A stretch of 64,000 nucleotides of DNA from Blautia_A aquisgranensis (GCF_040096615.1 NZ_JBBMEJ010000001.1:340799-404798), one strand, 5' to 3'; counted from the first letter of the stretch, positions 18,513 through 27,526 are shown. A program made the numbers and translations. Notes: a model not told the origin generated them from the letters alone.

Positions 18513-18872
18513 ATGAAACTTACAGAAGAACTTCTTAAAAAAATGGAAGAAAAAAAAGAGCTGTATGCAGACGGCATCATCATGCCGGACGGAGATTACC
18601 GCCTTATTACTGACGGACATCTGAAAACTCTTATGGCTCTTTTACCATATACAGAACATGAGATCTGGAAAATGATCCCGGAGGATGATTCCGCTCTCTT
18701 CTGGCTTGTGGAAAAAACAGGCTGTGTACTGACAGATGTGAATTCTACTATCGGAATGGAAATGACCCCTGCACAGGAAAAAACCTACAAGGCTCTTTCC
18801 GGCAGAGGCATCGTTTCATCTGAATATTATGATCTTACCAGACAACGTGAGAAATTCAGAGAACAGCATTAA
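18513..18872 (+). CDS. hypothetical protein
   Basis: I do not recognise this family. The ATG at 18513 is chosen over the longer frame because AAGGAG lies seven bases upstream and the segment before it is the leader of a strong promoter. It encodes 119 residues: a lysine/glutamate-rich amphipathic N-terminal helix (about residues 1-20), then a compact mixed segment with PDGDYRLITDGH and LLPYTEHEIWKMIPEDD, and a basic tail. There are no membrane segments, no signal peptide and one cysteine. It is convergent with the rhodanese-TtcA gene, with only 5 nt between the stops. Confidence 0.75.
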   Translation: MKLTEELLKKMEEKKELYADGIIMPDGDYRLITDGHLKTLMALLPYTEHEIWKMIPEDDSALFWLVEKTGCVLTDVNSTIGMEMTPAQEKTYKALSGRGIVSSEYYDLTRQREKFREQH

Positions 18873-18877
18873 GATTC

Positions 18878-20062
18878 TCAGTCATCATACCCTTCCAGGA
18901 ATGAATGTTTTACGCCATCCTTCTTATATGCGATTACCGTATGAAGATTGACATTCTCCACACTTCGGAAAATGTTGCTCTCAATATGTGGGTTTACTTT
19001 TTTAAGCTCTGCGATCAGATTCTTGATCTCCATACGTTTGGAAACACTGGTCCCGTCTGTACGGCAGGTGGTACATGTATCTGTAAATTTGCATGCACAC
19101 TGGATAAAATGAAGATCATTGTAATCTCTCCAGTGCTTGATATCTGCCTCGCGGATCAGATACATCGGGCGGATCAGCTGCATTCCCTCAAAGTTTGTAC
19201 TGTGAAGCTTCGGCATCATGGTCTGTACCTGTGCACCGTAAAGCATTCCCATAAGGATCGTCTCGATCACATCATCGTAATGATGTCCCAGTGCGATCTT
19301 ATTGCAGCCCAGCTCTTTTGCTTTGCTGTAGAGATAGCCTCTTCGCATTCTCGCACAGAGATAGCACGGAGATTTTTCAACATTGTAAACTGCGTCAAAG
19401 ATCTCTGTCTCAAAAACCGTGATCGGAATTCCAAGGATCTTTGCATTGTGCTCGATCAGTGCACGGTTGGCTTCGTTATATCCCGGATCCATCACGAGAA
19501 ATACCAGCTCAAACGGAAATTTGTTGTGACGCTTCAGTTCCTGGAACAGCTTGGCCATCAGCATGGAATCTTTACCGCCGGAAATACAGACTGCGATCTT
19601 ATCTCCAGGCTTCACCAGCTCATAATCATTGATTCCTCTGGCAAATCTGGAAAACAGCTGTTTATGGAATTTCTTGCGGATACTGAGTTCAATATCCCTC
19701 TGGCGCTGTTCCTGTGCCTCATTTTTTTCCTCCGCACTGTCCTCTTTATTGGACATTTCCTTCTGCATCTGCTGCAGGATCCAGCCTGTATAGCCGCCCT
19801 TAAGGCTCAGTGCAGGAATTCCCTGCTCGCTTAACATCTGTGCTGCTTCCTTGCTGAAAAGTCCTCTGGTACAATAGAGAACCGGAATCCTGTCCCCTTT
19901 CAGCTCATCGATCCGTCCCTCAAGCTCCTGCTCCGGAATGGATACTGCTCCCGGGATCATTCCATATTCAACTGTTACTTTATCACGGGTATCTACCAGA
20001 AGATATTTTTCCCGTTCTTTCTCCACCTGGTCAAAAGAAATCTCCAGTGTTTCTTCTATCAT
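18878..20062 (-). CDS. rhodanese domain fused to TtcA-type tRNA thiolation ATPase
   Basis: A 394-residue fusion. Residues 1-100 are a rhodanese domain with LVDTRDK and an active-site cysteine in YCTRGLFS. From about residue 145 a PP-loop ATPase of the TtcA/TtuA superfamily follows, with CISGGKDSML. It has a CYLCARMRRG cysteine pair, a GHHYDDVIETIL block, and a later CKFTDTCTTC cluster. TtcA enzymes thiolate C32 of tRNA using a [4Fe-4S] cluster. The fused rhodanese could pass persulfide sulfur to the ATPase, which is inference. It lies 19 nt downstream of the ferredoxin gene, in the same operon. The exact RNA or small-molecule substrate is not certain. Confidence 0.85.
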   Translation of the reverse strand: MIEETLEISFDQVEKEREKYLLVDTRDKVTVEYGMIPGAVSIPEQELEGRIDELKGDRIPVLYCTRGLFSKEAAQMLSEQGIPALSLKGGYTGWILQQMQKEMSNKEDSAEEKNEAQEQRQRDIELSIRKKFHKQLFSRFARGINDYELVKPGDKIAVCISGGKDSMLMAKLFQELKRHNKFPFELVFLVMDPGYNEANRALIEHNAKILGIPITVFETEIFDAVYNVEKSPCYLCARMRRGYLYSKAKELGCNKIALGHHYDDVIETILMGMLYGAQVQTMMPKLHSTNFEGMQLIRPMYLIREADIKHWRDYNDLHFIQCACKFTDTCTTCRTDGTSVSKRMEIKNLIAELKKVNPHIESNIFRSVENVNLHTVIAYKKDGVKHSFLEGYDD

Positions 20063-20081
20063 GCTGTTTTTATTCCTTTCC

Positions 20082-20825
20082 TTACAGCGCCTCTTTGATC
20101 ATACCATCACAGGCGATCGTCACAACCTGCCACGGAATTATCTTCCCGCTTTTTTGCATGGCGCGGACCACTGCGTTCTCAATGCCTCCGCAACAGGGAA
20201 CTTCCATGCGTACAACACGGATACTGCGAATCGAATTGTTCCGTATGATCTCCGTAAGCTTGTCAGCATAATCTCCCTCATCCAGCTTTGGGCATCCGAT
20301 CAGCGTCACATGGCCTTTCATAAATTTCTCATGAAAACCTGCATAGGCATAGGCTGTACAATCTGCTGCGATCAGAAGCTGTGCATTTTCAAAATATGGT
20401 GCATTCACAGGAACAAGGTTAATCTGTACCGGCCACTGGGCAAGACAGCTCTCAGATGCTGTTCCGGCAGCCGGATTCTCCCGGTTCTCTCTTTTGGGAA
20501 CCGGCTGTTCCTGTTTCAGGCTTCTTGCCATGCTTCCGGGACACACGTGAGGCGTTCCCTTGGCTGCAAAATCCCTTGTATTTTTAAGCTTCATCCTTTT
20601 TTCCACGGCGTCTGCATCATAATCTGCTGCTTCACGTTCTATGATACGGATCGCATCTGTCGGGCAGGCGGGAAGACAGTCTCCCAGTCCGTCACAGTAG
20701 TCATCCCGGATCAGCTTTGCCTTGCCGTCAATCATGGCAATCGCGCCCTCATGGCAGGCTGCTGCACAGGCACCACAACCGTTACATTTCTCTTCATTAA
20801 TATGAACGATCTTTCTTATCATCAT
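20082..20825 (-). CDS. 4Fe-4S dicluster ferredoxin-domain protein
   Basis: A 247-residue iron-sulfur protein. Two clusters are predicted at the N-terminus: CNGCGACAAACHEG near residues 14-27 and CDGLGDCLPACPTD near residues 46-59. A linker follows, then a C-terminal domain with extra cysteines (GCPKLDEGDY and VPCCGG), suggesting a further redox or metal site. In clostridia, proteins of this layout occur next to Hcp and Crp/Fnr regulators in nitrosative or redox-stress clusters; no hcp is present here. It is the first gene after the predicted Crp/Fnr-dependent promoter and is followed by the rhodanese-TtcA gene. Confidence 0.85.
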   Translation of the reverse strand: MMIRKIVHINEEKCNGCGACAAACHEGAIAMIDGKAKLIRDDYCDGLGDCLPACPTDAIRIIEREAADYDADAVEKRMKLKNTRDFAAKGTPHVCPGSMARSLKQEQPVPKRENRENPAAGTASESCLAQWPVQINLVPVNAPYFENAQLLIAADCTAYAYAGFHEKFMKGHVTLIGCPKLDEGDYADKLTEIIRNNSIRSIRVVRMEVPCCGGIENAVVRAMQKSGKIIPWQVVTIACDGMIKEAL

Positions 20826-20879
20826 TTATCTCTCCCTGAACTTTATATTTTCTGTAGCTGTTTTCTTATTTACAGCCAT

Positions 20880-20921
20880 ATCATACAAAGTTCTGTAGAA
20901 TATTTCGGTAACATATGTTAC
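20880..20921 (-). promoter_or_regulatory. Crp/Fnr-type operator and promoter of the ferredoxin-TtcA operon
   Basis: A perfect 14-bp palindrome GTAACATATGTTAC (20908-20921) lies upstream of a TATGAT -10 box (20885-20880). No good -35 box is present. With a start at 20873 the palindrome centres at -41.5, the classical position for class II activation. The Crp/Fnr gene ends 4 nt away. Confidence 0.7.
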
Positions 20922-20924
20922 ACC

Positions 20925-21614
20925 TCAGAGATAATATTCCAGTTTTTCCTGATCTTTCACGAGAATCTGACGTCTGCCAAACTCTATGATCCCTTCTTCC
21001 TGCATTTTTCCAAGCTCTCTGGAAAGAGATGGCCTTGTAATATTCAGATAATCTGCCATCGCTTCTCTGGAGAGCTTCATACGAATCTCTCCGTTGCTGT
21101 CCTGACATTCCACAAGAAACCGGACGATCCTCTCCCGCAGACTGCCGCTTCCCAGGATTCGAAGCTTCTGGTTCATATTGTAAGCCTTCTCCGCAAAAAC
21201 CTCAAGAAGATTTTCTCTCAGTTTTCTGCCAAGGTCATCCCCTTCCTGCTCTGTAAAAATCCGGCTGTCCATGACCAGCACCTTCGTCTTCTCTGCCGCT
21301 TCCACATACATATCATAAAAAGCCTTTTCCATAAAAGCATAAACTTCTCCGAATAATACGCCAGGTTCCTCCAGCTGAGTCAGAAGAATCCTTTTTCCGG
21401 AAAAGGTTTCTTTTGCAATGAACACACTTCCTTCAAGAAGCATATAGACTGCATCCGGCCGGTCCATCTCCTGAAAGATTCTTTCTCCTCTGGAAAAAAT
21501 CTTTATCGTTCCCTTCTGCTTCAGAAGGCTTTTGATTTCTTTTTCACCAAGCCTTCTGCACAGCCTGCTGCCTTTCAAAACTTTCAACAGTTTTTTCTTT
21601 TCTTTGTCTTCCAT
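20925..21614 (-). CDS. Crp/Fnr family transcriptional regulator
   Basis: A 229-residue dimeric regulator with an N-terminal cyclic-nucleotide-type beta-roll and a C-terminal winged helix-turn-helix. The ATG at 21614 is chosen because GAGGTG lies five bases upstream. The beta-roll shows RGERIFQEMDRPDAVYMLLEG and LFGEVYAF. The recognition helix region is EAMADYLNITRPSLSREL. The FNR-type N-terminal cysteine cluster is absent, so it does not look like an oxygen-sensing FeS protein; a haem or ligand-sensing type is possible. A perfect palindrome beside its stop codon is a probable site for this protein, controlling the ferredoxin-TtcA genes. Confidence 0.9.
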   Translation of the reverse strand: MEDKEKKKLLKVLKGSRLCRRLGEKEIKSLLKQKGTIKIFSRGERIFQEMDRPDAVYMLLEGSVFIAKETFSGKRILLTQLEEPGVLFGEVYAFMEKAFYDMYVEAAEKTKVLVMDSRIFTEQEGDDLGRKLRENLLEVFAEKAYNMNQKLRILGSGSLRERIVRFLVECQDSNGEIRMKLSREAMADYLNITRPSLSRELGKMQEEGIIEFGRRQILVKDQEKLEYYL

Positions 21615-21684
21615 TTTTTCACCTCGTCTTATACTGGTTTTTATCATATTTCTATATTATCTGTCAACTTTCCCTGCCGCAGCC

Positions 21685-21752
21685 TGTACTTTTTTCTGAA
21701 AATACGTTATAATATTTTTTGTTGTGACTATTTGACAGATATTCTTCTGTCA
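21685..21752 (+). promoter_or_regulatory. promoter region of glgX with downstream inverted repeat
   Basis: TATAAT at 21708-21713 with a weak -35 (TGTACT, 21685-21690). A 7-bp inverted repeat TGACAGA/TCTGTCA (21733-21752) lies about 13 nt after the predicted start and could be an operator or a leader hairpin. Confidence 0.55.
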
Positions 21753-21810
21753 GACATCAGAGCATTATCTCTTTTTTACAAATATATGATTACCAAGGAG
21801 GACACCGGAA

Positions 21811-23943
21811 ATGCAAACACAGAATCAGACTCTTCTTTCTGAGAGCACACTGACATCCCGGCCAACTGATATCATTGCGGGATTTCCTGTACGTCCCGGT
21901 TTTTTTGAATTAAATGGAGCAACTCCTCTTTCCAACGGAGTAAACTTTACTGCACATACCCGCCACGGCAGATCCTGCGAGCTTCTTCTTTTTCATTCCG
22001 GTGAGGAAGAACCTTTCGCAGTTCTTCCTTTCCCCAATGCCTGTCGTATCGGTGATGTCTATTCCATGATCGTCATGGGACTGGATATTGAGGATCTGGA
22101 ATACGGCTACCGCATTGACGGACCATATGAGCCGGAAAAAGGCCATATTTTTGACAAGACCAAGGTTCTTCTCGATCCTTACGCCAAGGCCGTTGCCGGT
22201 CAGCGTGAATGGGGTCAGAAAAAGGTGGGCAGCTATCACGCCCGCGTGGTACGTGATACTTTTGACTGGGAAGATATGCCTCAGTCTACCCGCAAGATCA
22301 GCGATCTTATCATCTACGAGCTTCATGTCCGTGGTTTTACACAGGATCCATCCTCTGGTGTTATCCATCCCGGAACCTTTGCCGGACTTCGTGAAAAGAT
22401 TCCTTACCTTAAGGAACTTGGCATCAATGCCGTAGAACTGATGCCAATCTTTGAGTTCGATGAGAACATGAACGCCCGAACTGTAAACGGCAAATGCCTC
22501 CTGGAATACTGGGGGTACAACTCCGTTAATTTCTTTTCCCCAAATACCAGCTATGCCTCCAAAACCGAGCATAACTGTGAGGGAACGGAACTTAAGGAAC
22601 TGATCCGTGAACTTCACGAAAACGGAATCGAGGTCATTCTTGACGTTGTGTTCAACCATACAGCCGAAGGTAACGAACTGGGAAAAACCTTCTGCTTCAA
22701 GGGCTTTGACAACAAGGTCTATTATATGCTTACCCCGGAAGGAAATTATTATAACTTCAGTGGCTGCGGAAACACACTGAACTGTAACCATCCGATCGTC
22801 AGACAGATGATCCTGGAATGCCTTCGCTACTGGACTATCAATTACCGTGTGGACGGTTTCCGTTTCGACCTGGCAAGTATCCTGGGAAGACATGAGGACG
22901 GTTCTCCGCTTAACAATCCACCGCTTCTGGAGCTTCTGGCCTACGATCCGGTTCTTCGAAACGTCAAGCTGATCGCCGAAGCCTGGGATGCCGGTGGATT
23001 ATACCAGGTAGGTTCTTTCCCGGCCAGCCGCCGCTGGGCTGAGTGGAACGGCCGTTACCGTGACTGTCTCCGTTCCTTCCTGAAAGGCGATTTCTGGAAT
23101 GCCTGGGACGCTGCCTGGAGTATTTCCGGATCCGGTGATCTCTACGGTGGTTTTTATTCTGATCATAGCGACAACTACGCAGGCTACAATTCCTGTGTCA
23201 ATTTCCTTACCTGCCATGACGGCTTCACCATGTACGACCTTTATTCCTACAATGAGAAGCATAACGAGGCAAACGGCTGGAACAATACCGACGGCTCCAA
23301 TGATAACCGCAGCTGGAACTGTGGTGAAGAAGGAGATTCCACTAATCCGGAGGTTCTTTCTCTCCGTTTCCGTATGATCCGAAATGCCTGTGCAGTACTG
23401 ATGTCCAGCCGCGGAACTCCGATGTTTCTTGCAGGTGATGAATTCGGAAATACCAAACACGGCAACAATAATACTTACTGTCAGGATAACGAAACTTCCT
23501 GGATCAACTGGAATCTTCTGGAGAAAAATCACGATCTTTTTGAATTTTTCAAATTTATGATCAAATTCCGTAAGAATCATCCGGTTATCTCCCGTAAGCT
23601 TCCGAATGCAGTCTGTGGCATGGAAAATATTCATACCCACAATATTGATGCAAAGGATGTGACCATTCCACGAGACGCCCACACTTTCGCCGTAAGCTTT
23701 GCAGGCTACGACAAGACCAAAGGCGCCGATGATCTGATCTACATTGCCATCAACGCTTACTGGGAAGATGTAACGATCACACTTCCGGAACTTGCACGTC
23801 CTGGTGCATGGTATCTCTGCGTGAATACCTTCGGCGACGGAGACGGCCGCTATTTCTACGAAGAAGGCCAGGAGCCACGCATTGAGCACGATTTCTGCAT
23901 GCGTCCCAGATCTGTGGCTATCTTTACAGGACGTAATTATTAA
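21811..23943 (+). CDS. glgX: glycogen debranching enzyme (isoamylase type, GH13)
   Basis: Hydrolyses alpha-1,6 branches of glycogen or limit dextrins. It is 710 residues, full length. An N-terminal CBM48-like domain (GVNFTAHTRHG) precedes the GH13 barrel. Catalytic residues lie in VDGFRFDLAS (nucleophile Asp), LIAEAWDAGG (acid Glu) and NFLTCHDGF (transition-state Asp). The first conserved region is LDVVFNHTAEG. No signal peptide is present, so it acts in the cytoplasm. AAGGAGG precedes the ATG. No other glycogen genes are adjacent; an orphan eutJ follows 28 nt downstream, probably in the same transcript. Confidence 0.95.
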   Translation: MQTQNQTLLSESTLTSRPTDIIAGFPVRPGFFELNGATPLSNGVNFTAHTRHGRSCELLLFHSGEEEPFAVLPFPNACRIGDVYSMIVMGLDIEDLEYGYRIDGPYEPEKGHIFDKTKVLLDPYAKAVAGQREWGQKKVGSYHARVVRDTFDWEDMPQSTRKISDLIIYELHVRGFTQDPSSGVIHPGTFAGLREKIPYLKELGINAVELMPIFEFDENMNARTVNGKCLLEYWGYNSVNFFSPNTSYASKTEHNCEGTELKELIRELHENGIEVILDVVFNHTAEGNELGKTFCFKGFDNKVYYMLTPEGNYYNFSGCGNTLNCNHPIVRQMILECLRYWTINYRVDGFRFDLASILGRHEDGSPLNNPPLLELLAYDPVLRNVKLIAEAWDAGGLYQVGSFPASRRWAEWNGRYRDCLRSFLKGDFWNAWDAAWSISGSGDLYGGFYSDHSDNYAGYNSCVNFLTCHDGFTMYDLYSYNEKHNEANGWNNTDGSNDNRSWNCGEEGDSTNPEVLSLRFRMIRNACAVLMSSRGTPMFLAGDEFGNTKHGNNNTYCQDNETSWINWNLLEKNHDLFEFFKFMIKFRKNHPVISRKLPNAVCGMENIHTHNIDAKDVTIPRDAHTFAVSFAGYDKTKGADDLIYIAINAYWEDVTITLPELARPGAWYLCVNTFGDGDGRYFYEEGQEPRIEHDFCMRPRSVAIFTGRNY

Positions 23944-23971
23944 CAGAAACAACAGAAATGGAGTATTTTAA

Positions 23972-24796
23972 ATGGAATTAAAAAACAGAACCCTGTCTAA
24001 TTTTGCAGAGCTTGTAGCGACAGGTGAATGCAAAAAATTTCGTGGGCGGCTGAAAACAGGCATTGACCTTGGTACTGCCAACACGGTTCTTGCTGTTGTT
24101 GACCGCAACAACCGTCCCATCGCCGGAATTTCCGCCCCGTCCCACGCTATTCAGGACGGCGTTATCGTCAATTATTACGAATCCGTCCAACTTGTGACCA
24201 GACTGAAAGCTGAACTGGAAGAAAAGCTCGGCACAGAATTGCTCTACGGAGCTGCTGCTATCCCTCCCGGAGTTTCCGAGGGCAGTGTAAAAAGCATCGG
24301 CTATGTTATGGAAGGTGCAGGCTTTGAAGTCACCAATATTGTAGATGAACCAACGGCTGCTGCCTCTGTTCTTAAGATCACAGATGGCGCTGTTGTCGAT
24401 GTAGGTGGCGGAACAACAGGTATCAGTATCCTGAAAGACGGAAAAGTGATCTATACCGACGACGAGGCTACCGGCGGAAGCCACATGACCATGACCGTTG
24501 CCGGACATTATAAGATTCCTTACGAAGAAGCCGAGGTTCTCAAAACCACTCCGGAAAAAGAGGACGAGATTTTTCCGGTGATCAAGGCTACAATCGAAAA
24601 AATGGCTGTCATCACAGAGAAATTTCTGAACGGTTACCAGGTTCCTGCTGTTTATGTAGTCGGCGGTTCCTGTATGTTCAAAGAATTTACCACTGTTTTC
24701 GAAAAGAAGTTAAAACTTCCTGTATACAGACCGGTACATTCTCTTCTTGTCACGCCGCTTGGCATCGCATATAACTGCGAACTCCCGAAAGTCTGA
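23972..24796 (+). CDS. eutJ: EutJ-type Hsp70/actin-fold ATPase
   Basis: A 274-residue actin/Hsp70-fold protein matching the ethanolamine utilisation chaperone EutJ. Phosphate-1 motif TGIDLGTANTVLAVVD is near residue 29, phosphate-2 motif VVDVGGGTTGISI near residue 140, and the adenosine motif YVVGGSCMF near residue 230. The peptide-binding domain of DnaK is absent, as in EutJ. Normally it is encoded inside eut microcompartment operons and its exact job is unclear. Here no other eut gene is in the window, and it sits 28 nt after glgX, which is unusual. A shared bidirectional terminator follows. Confidence 0.88.
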   Translation: MELKNRTLSNFAELVATGECKKFRGRLKTGIDLGTANTVLAVVDRNNRPIAGISAPSHAIQDGVIVNYYESVQLVTRLKAELEEKLGTELLYGAAAIPPGVSEGSVKSIGYVMEGAGFEVTNIVDEPTAAASVLKITDGAVVDVGGGTTGISILKDGKVIYTDDEATGGSHMTMTVAGHYKIPYEEAEVLKTTPEKEDEIFPVIKATIEKMAVITEKFLNGYQVPAVYVVGGSCMFKEFTTVFEKKLKLPVYRPVHSLLVTPLGIAYNCELPKV

Positions 24797-24799
24797 AAT

Positions 24800-24862
24800 A
24801 AAAAAACAGCTGCTGTCAGATCATCTTACCTATCCCGATGATCCGCAGCAGTTGTTTTTTAT
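24800..24862. terminator. bidirectional terminator between eutJ and the eroded kinase
   Basis: A long stem (about 10 bp CAGCTGCTG-type outer part plus GATGATC inner part) is flanked by six A on the left and six T on the right, so it can end transcripts from both sides. The stop codon of the minus-strand gene lies in its right T-run. Confidence 0.85.
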
Positions 24863-26273
24863 TTCACGATCTTATTTGCCAGATATTTTTTCATGGTGTC
24901 TGTAACCTTTTTTCCATCCAGTGGTTTGATCAGGTGTTCATTCATTCCTGCTTTCAGACTCTTCTCGATATCCTCCTCAAATGCATTGGCTGTCATCGCA
25001 AGGATCGGGATATTCGCTTTCTCCTGATCTTCCAGACTGCGGATCCTCTTTGTTGCACCGTAGCCGTCCAGCTTCGGCATCTGAATATCCATAAGGATCA
25101 GATCATAAAAAGTGGTTCCTTTTCCAAGCTCACTCTCTGCCTCAATGGTTCCTCCCATCAGATCCACAAGACGTTTGACGATTGGCATTCCAAGTCCGGT
25201 GCCTTCGATCTTATTCTCCGTGACCGTATGCTCACGGGAAAATATTTCACATTCCAGTTCTCTTGTGATTACGGAAATCTTTCCACCTTTATTTGTATAT
25301 TTATATGCATTGGAAATAATGTTAAGGAATATCTCACTAACCTTAACCCTATCTCCGTAATAATACTCTGTTTCAATATCAATATCTGCTGTAAAAGCAA
25401 TTCCTTTTTGTTCCATCAGTTCTGCATACACGGAAATAACCTGTTCCATCAGATCTTTTGTGTTACAGATTTCTTCCTTAAGAACAACTTTTCCGCTTTC
25501 AATACGAGCCATTTCCAGAACATTATTTACCAGGGATAGCAGAAAGCCACTGGATTTTTTATCTTATCCAGATAATCCCTGCATTTCGCCCGATCAGCGG
25601 AATTAGCGCTTTCCGCCCGCAAAAGCGCTGTTTCCAGTTCCTGATGGCTCTCCTGTAATTTCCGGTTCAGCTCCTTTGCCTGCCTTGCCGCCTGTTTTGC
25701 CTTCGCCTCTGCTTCTCTTGCTTTTCTGAGAAAACTTAATACTACAAGAAGAATCACAATAAATATTGTGGCAAATACAGTCGCAGCCACTGCAAGATTA
25801 TCTTTTATGAAATCTACAATTGTAACCTTATCCGCTGCATTATCATACATGGACAGGGCACCGGTAAGACTGGAGGATGACATCGCCTTCAATGTCTTAT
25901 TGAGGATTGAAAGCAGCATGGCATTTCCTCTGGTGACTGCAAAGGCTGCATTACATGGCTGCATCAGTACCACGCTGTAAAGCTTGTTTTCGTTGGCGTA
26001 TTTTATTCCCTGATCTTCCACTTGGGATAGTAGATTCATAGTCCAGCCTGTATAACCAGCCACTGACTGCTCGTATTCATAACCATATCCGCTTCTCTCA
26101 CCATTCGCTCCGGCAATATGATAAGAATCCTCATACCATCCTACCCGAATCGTTTCTCCGTCAGTAACAGTTTTCTCCGATGCAAAAATCGAAACCGGAA
26201 GCAGCGATATCAGCAAAAAAATACATAATAAGAAGCATCCACCTCTTCGGAAAATCTGCCTGTTTTTCTTCAT
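24859..26273 (-). pseudogene. eroded hybrid sensor histidine kinase with periplasmic-binding-type sensor
   Basis: Family parts appear in correct order but with pieces missing. A signal peptide (residues 1-32) and the start of an SBP_bac_3-like sensor end abruptly at AGYTGW. The sensor C-terminal part, one membrane helix (VFATIFIVILLVVLSFL) and a coiled coil follow. The HisKA domain lacks its SHDIRTP histidine box. After DYLDKIK a run of six A (25555-25560 on plus) carries a frameshift; the next frame resumes SSGFLLSLVNNVLEMARIES. The ATPase keeps NAYKYT and GTGLGMPIV but lacks the G1 block. The receiver lacks its N-terminal half and keeps DLILMDIQMP and TANAF. The product cannot be a working kinase. 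Confidence 0.88.
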
Positions 26274-26333
26274 GCCTTCCTCTCCAAAATGTTATGCTAT
26301 CATTCTATCATATCTGACGAATTTTATCGATTA

Positions 26334-27506
26334 TCATTTCATTTTCGGTCTGGTTCTGCGATTGCAGAGAAGGGTCACGACTTCTACTGAATCCGTAACC
26401 GGGAACATATCTACAGGCTGCATTTTTTTTACCTGGTAATCTCTTCTGGTAAGATACTCAAGATCTCTGGCCAGCGTTTCCGGATTGCAGGACACATAGA
26501 CGATCTTTTCCGGAGAAAGATTTAGAAGGGAGTGAAGGAATTTCCGGTCACTTCCTGCACGCGGAGGATCCATAAGAACAACATCCACCTTTTCTCCCTC
26601 TGCTGCCATTCCTTCCATAAACCAGCCTGCATCCCCCGGTACAAACCGTACATTCCGGATATGGTTCTCTCTGGCGTTCATTCTGGCATCACGGATCGCA
26701 TCGCGGTTCAACTCCACACCGATTACATCTCTTGCTTTTTTGGAGGCAATGATCCCGATGGTTCCCGTTCCGCAATAGGCATCAATCACGCGCTCATGTC
26801 CTGTCATTGCTGCAAATTCCATAGCTTTTCCATAAAGCTTTTCTGTCTGTACCGGATTTACCTGATAGAAAGATGACGGAGAAATACGGAATGTCAGTCC
26901 CATAAGACGGTCTTTGATGAATCCAGGTCCGTAAAGAACAATATTCCGTTCTCCAAGAACCATGCTCGTCTGTCTGTCATTGATATTAAGAACCACTGTC
27001 GTGATCTCCGGATGTTCCTTACGCAGTGCCTTCACAAAATTATTCTTGGACGGAAAGATCGGTGAAACTGTAACCAGCACCACCATGATCTCTCCTGTGG
27101 AAAAGCCTCTCCTCACAAGTACATGGCGGAGAAGTCCATACCCGGTATCTTCGTCATAAGTCTTGATCTTAAAAGATTTCAGCATTCCCCGAATCGTGCG
27201 GATGATCTCCTGGCTCTTTTTATCCTCGATCATACAGTCATCTACGGAAACAATACGATGGCTTTTTTCCTCATAAATACCGGAAATAACATTTCCCTTT
27301 CTGTCACGCCCGAAAGCCGCATGAACCTTGTTTCTGTAATAGTACGGATCCTCCATACCGATGATCGGTTCAACCTTGCCGAATTTTTTCAGAAGTCCTT
27401 CTGTGTATCTCTGTTTTTTGCGAAGCTGTTCTTCATACGGCACACCCTGATAGCGGCAACCGCCACATTTCTTCGCTACTGAACAGATATTTTCTTTCTG
27501 CTCCAT
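26334..27506 (-). CDS. rlmD: 23S rRNA (uracil-5-)-methyltransferase, RlmD/RumA type
   Basis: SAM-dependent m5U methyltransferase of 23S rRNA. It is 390 residues, the short clostridial form without a TRAM domain. N-terminal cysteines CSVAKKCGGCRYQG match the [4Fe-4S] ligands. The SAM site is VIDAYCGTGTIGI, the next motif is VLMDPPRAG, and the catalytic cysteine lies in YVSCNPETLARD. It begins 20 nt after the larC stop codon, so it is probably cotranscribed with larBC. The exact target uridine (U1939 or U747) cannot be told from sequence. Confidence 0.92.
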   Translation of the reverse strand: MEQKENICSVAKKCGGCRYQGVPYEEQLRKKQRYTEGLLKKFGKVEPIIGMEDPYYYRNKVHAAFGRDRKGNVISGIYEEKSHRIVSVDDCMIEDKKSQEIIRTIRGMLKSFKIKTYDEDTGYGLLRHVLVRRGFSTGEIMVVLVTVSPIFPSKNNFVKALRKEHPEITTVVLNINDRQTSMVLGERNIVLYGPGFIKDRLMGLTFRISPSSFYQVNPVQTEKLYGKAMEFAAMTGHERVIDAYCGTGTIGIIASKKARDVIGVELNRDAIRDARMNARENHIRNVRFVPGDAGWFMEGMAAEGEKVDVVLMDPPRAGSDRKFLHSLLNLSPEKIVYVSCNPETLARDLEYLTRRDYQVKKMQPVDMFPVTDSVEVVTLLCNRRTRPKMK

Positions 27507-27526
27507 AATTGTACTCTCTCCTTTTT

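Noticed and set aside
21910..22893. Long minus-strand frame inside glgX (327 codons), and a second at 22999-23952
   Set aside because: They are antisense shadows of the GH13 coding sequence with no ribosome binding site or recognisable domain.
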